A stretch of DNA of 14,445 nucleotides. Source: an uncultured Spartobacteria bacterium. GTDB lineage: Bacteria > Verrucomicrobiota > Verrucomicrobiae > Chthoniobacterales > UBA6821. This document shows positions 13,908 to 14,445 of this stretch, piece after piece. How positions within the stretch are numbered: the first letter of the stretch is position 1; each line of letters opens with the position of its first letter. The position numbers were made by a program, and so were the translations under genes. Below the pieces are notes generated by a model. The model was given only the letters and a program-made list of their open reading frames with translations, had not been told where the DNA came from and did no database searches. The DNA lies in NCBI GenBank assembly GCA_903919105.1, contig CAIXGT010000041.1, forward strand, positions 1-14,445, written 5' to 3'.

Positions 13908-14445
13908 TTAAAGTCCCGTCTCTTTGAGATGCCCTTCAGTGACCACGACTTGGGCGCCCTTCCCAACAAGTTCGTAGAGTGTTTTGACATCGATGGAGCG
14001 CATCCGGATGCACCCGTAGCTGGCTGGGGTACCGAGGAGTGACTCCTGGGGTGTGCCATGGATGTAGATGCATCGGCCGAATGCATTGCGATTGTGCGCT
14101 TCCAAACCATCAAGCCAAAGAATCCGCGTCACAATGGGATCACGTCCGGGAGCATTCGGCGGAAGAACCTCCCCCGTCGGTTTGCGCGAATGAAAGACAG
14201 CCCCCAACGGAGAGCCCTCACCGATCTTCTTGCGAATGCAAAGATGACCGACTGGCGTGGCATAGCTTCCCTCATGGTCACCCGTCCCGTATTTCGAAGT
14301 CGAAACCTTGTAAAGAGCCACGGGCTTCCCATCGGTCAGCACGAGCATCTTCTGATCGGGAACGCTCACGATCAGGCAATGATGGGTGTCCGCGCAACCG
14401 GAGAGAAAAAGCACCACTCCGCAGAGCAACGCCGAAAACGATGCC
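13908..14445 (-). CDS. lipoprotein L,D-transpeptidase (YkuD domain), 5'-partial
   Basis: This is a paralogue of the neighbouring transpeptidase. The catalytic residues, counted from the TTG at 14429, are H124 (IHGTPQ) and C140 (ASYGCIRM). The N-terminus has a hydrophobic stretch ending in the lipobox LSGC (residues 9-12), so the mature protein is probably lipid-anchored in the periplasm. The frame stays open to the window edge at 14445 (ASFSA precedes the TTG), and the positively charged start of a signal peptide is missing. The true start therefore most likely lies outside the window, and the entry is marked partial. The domain follows the lipid anchor almost at once, with no linker, unlike many larger L,D-transpeptidases that carry LysM or PG-binding domains. 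It shares PNAPGRDPIVTRILWL almost unchanged with the paralogue. Confidence 0.88.
   Translation of the reverse strand, partial: ASFSALLCGVVLFLSGCADTHHCLIVSVPDQKMLVLTDGKPVALYKVSTSKYGTGDHEGSYATPVGHLCIRKKIGEGSPLGAVFHSRKPTGEVLPPNAPGRDPIVTRILWLDGLEAHNRNAFGRCIYIHGTPQESLLGTPASYGCIRMRSIDVKTLYELVGKGAQVVVTEGHLKETGL

Overview
The window reads as a chromosomal segment of a Gram-negative bacterium, probably of the Verrucomicrobia/PVC lineage. The basis is the style of the L1 and L11 proteins, the weak or absent Shine-Dalgarno sequences, and the mix of a sphingolipid operon with large polysaccharide enzymes. The phylum is an inference from protein style; no rRNA is present to settle it. I see no phage, insertion sequence, CRISPR array or toxin-antitoxin module.

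Left part (1-2072): rplK-rplA (ribosomal proteins L11 and L1) run leftward. A YqgE/AlgH-family gene is divergent to them, in the place where secE-nusG commonly lie.

Centre-left (2152-5535): a leftward three-gene operon, spt - bcerS - cerR, whose order matches the bacterial ceramide pathway. Serine palmitoyltransferase makes 3-ketosphinganine, a GNAT-like ceramide synthase N-acylates it, and an SDR-type reductase reduces the 3-keto group. The spt reading frame runs 146 nt into bcerS, probably because a stop codon was lost.

Centre (5536-6086): no protein gene. It holds tRNA-Pro(UGG) and, downstream of it in its own direction of transcription, two tandem-like repeat units. Each carries a copy of the tRNA 3' end and of the flanking trailer.

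Centre-right (6087-12393): four leftward genes. They are a phosphohexomutase, a YbjQ-family protein, a 775-aa GT4 glycosyltransferase with a large C-terminal extra domain, and a GH130 mannoside phosphorylase-like enzyme overlapping the GT4 gene by 4 nt. The GT4, GH130 and mutase together suggest synthesis and phosphorolytic turnover of a mannoside.

Right part (12448-14445): a lone rightward ABC-2 permease whose 3' end overlaps, tail to tail, the first of two leftward L,D-transpeptidase (YkuD) paralogues. One paralogue has an ordinary signal peptide. The other is a lipoprotein whose start lies beyond the window.
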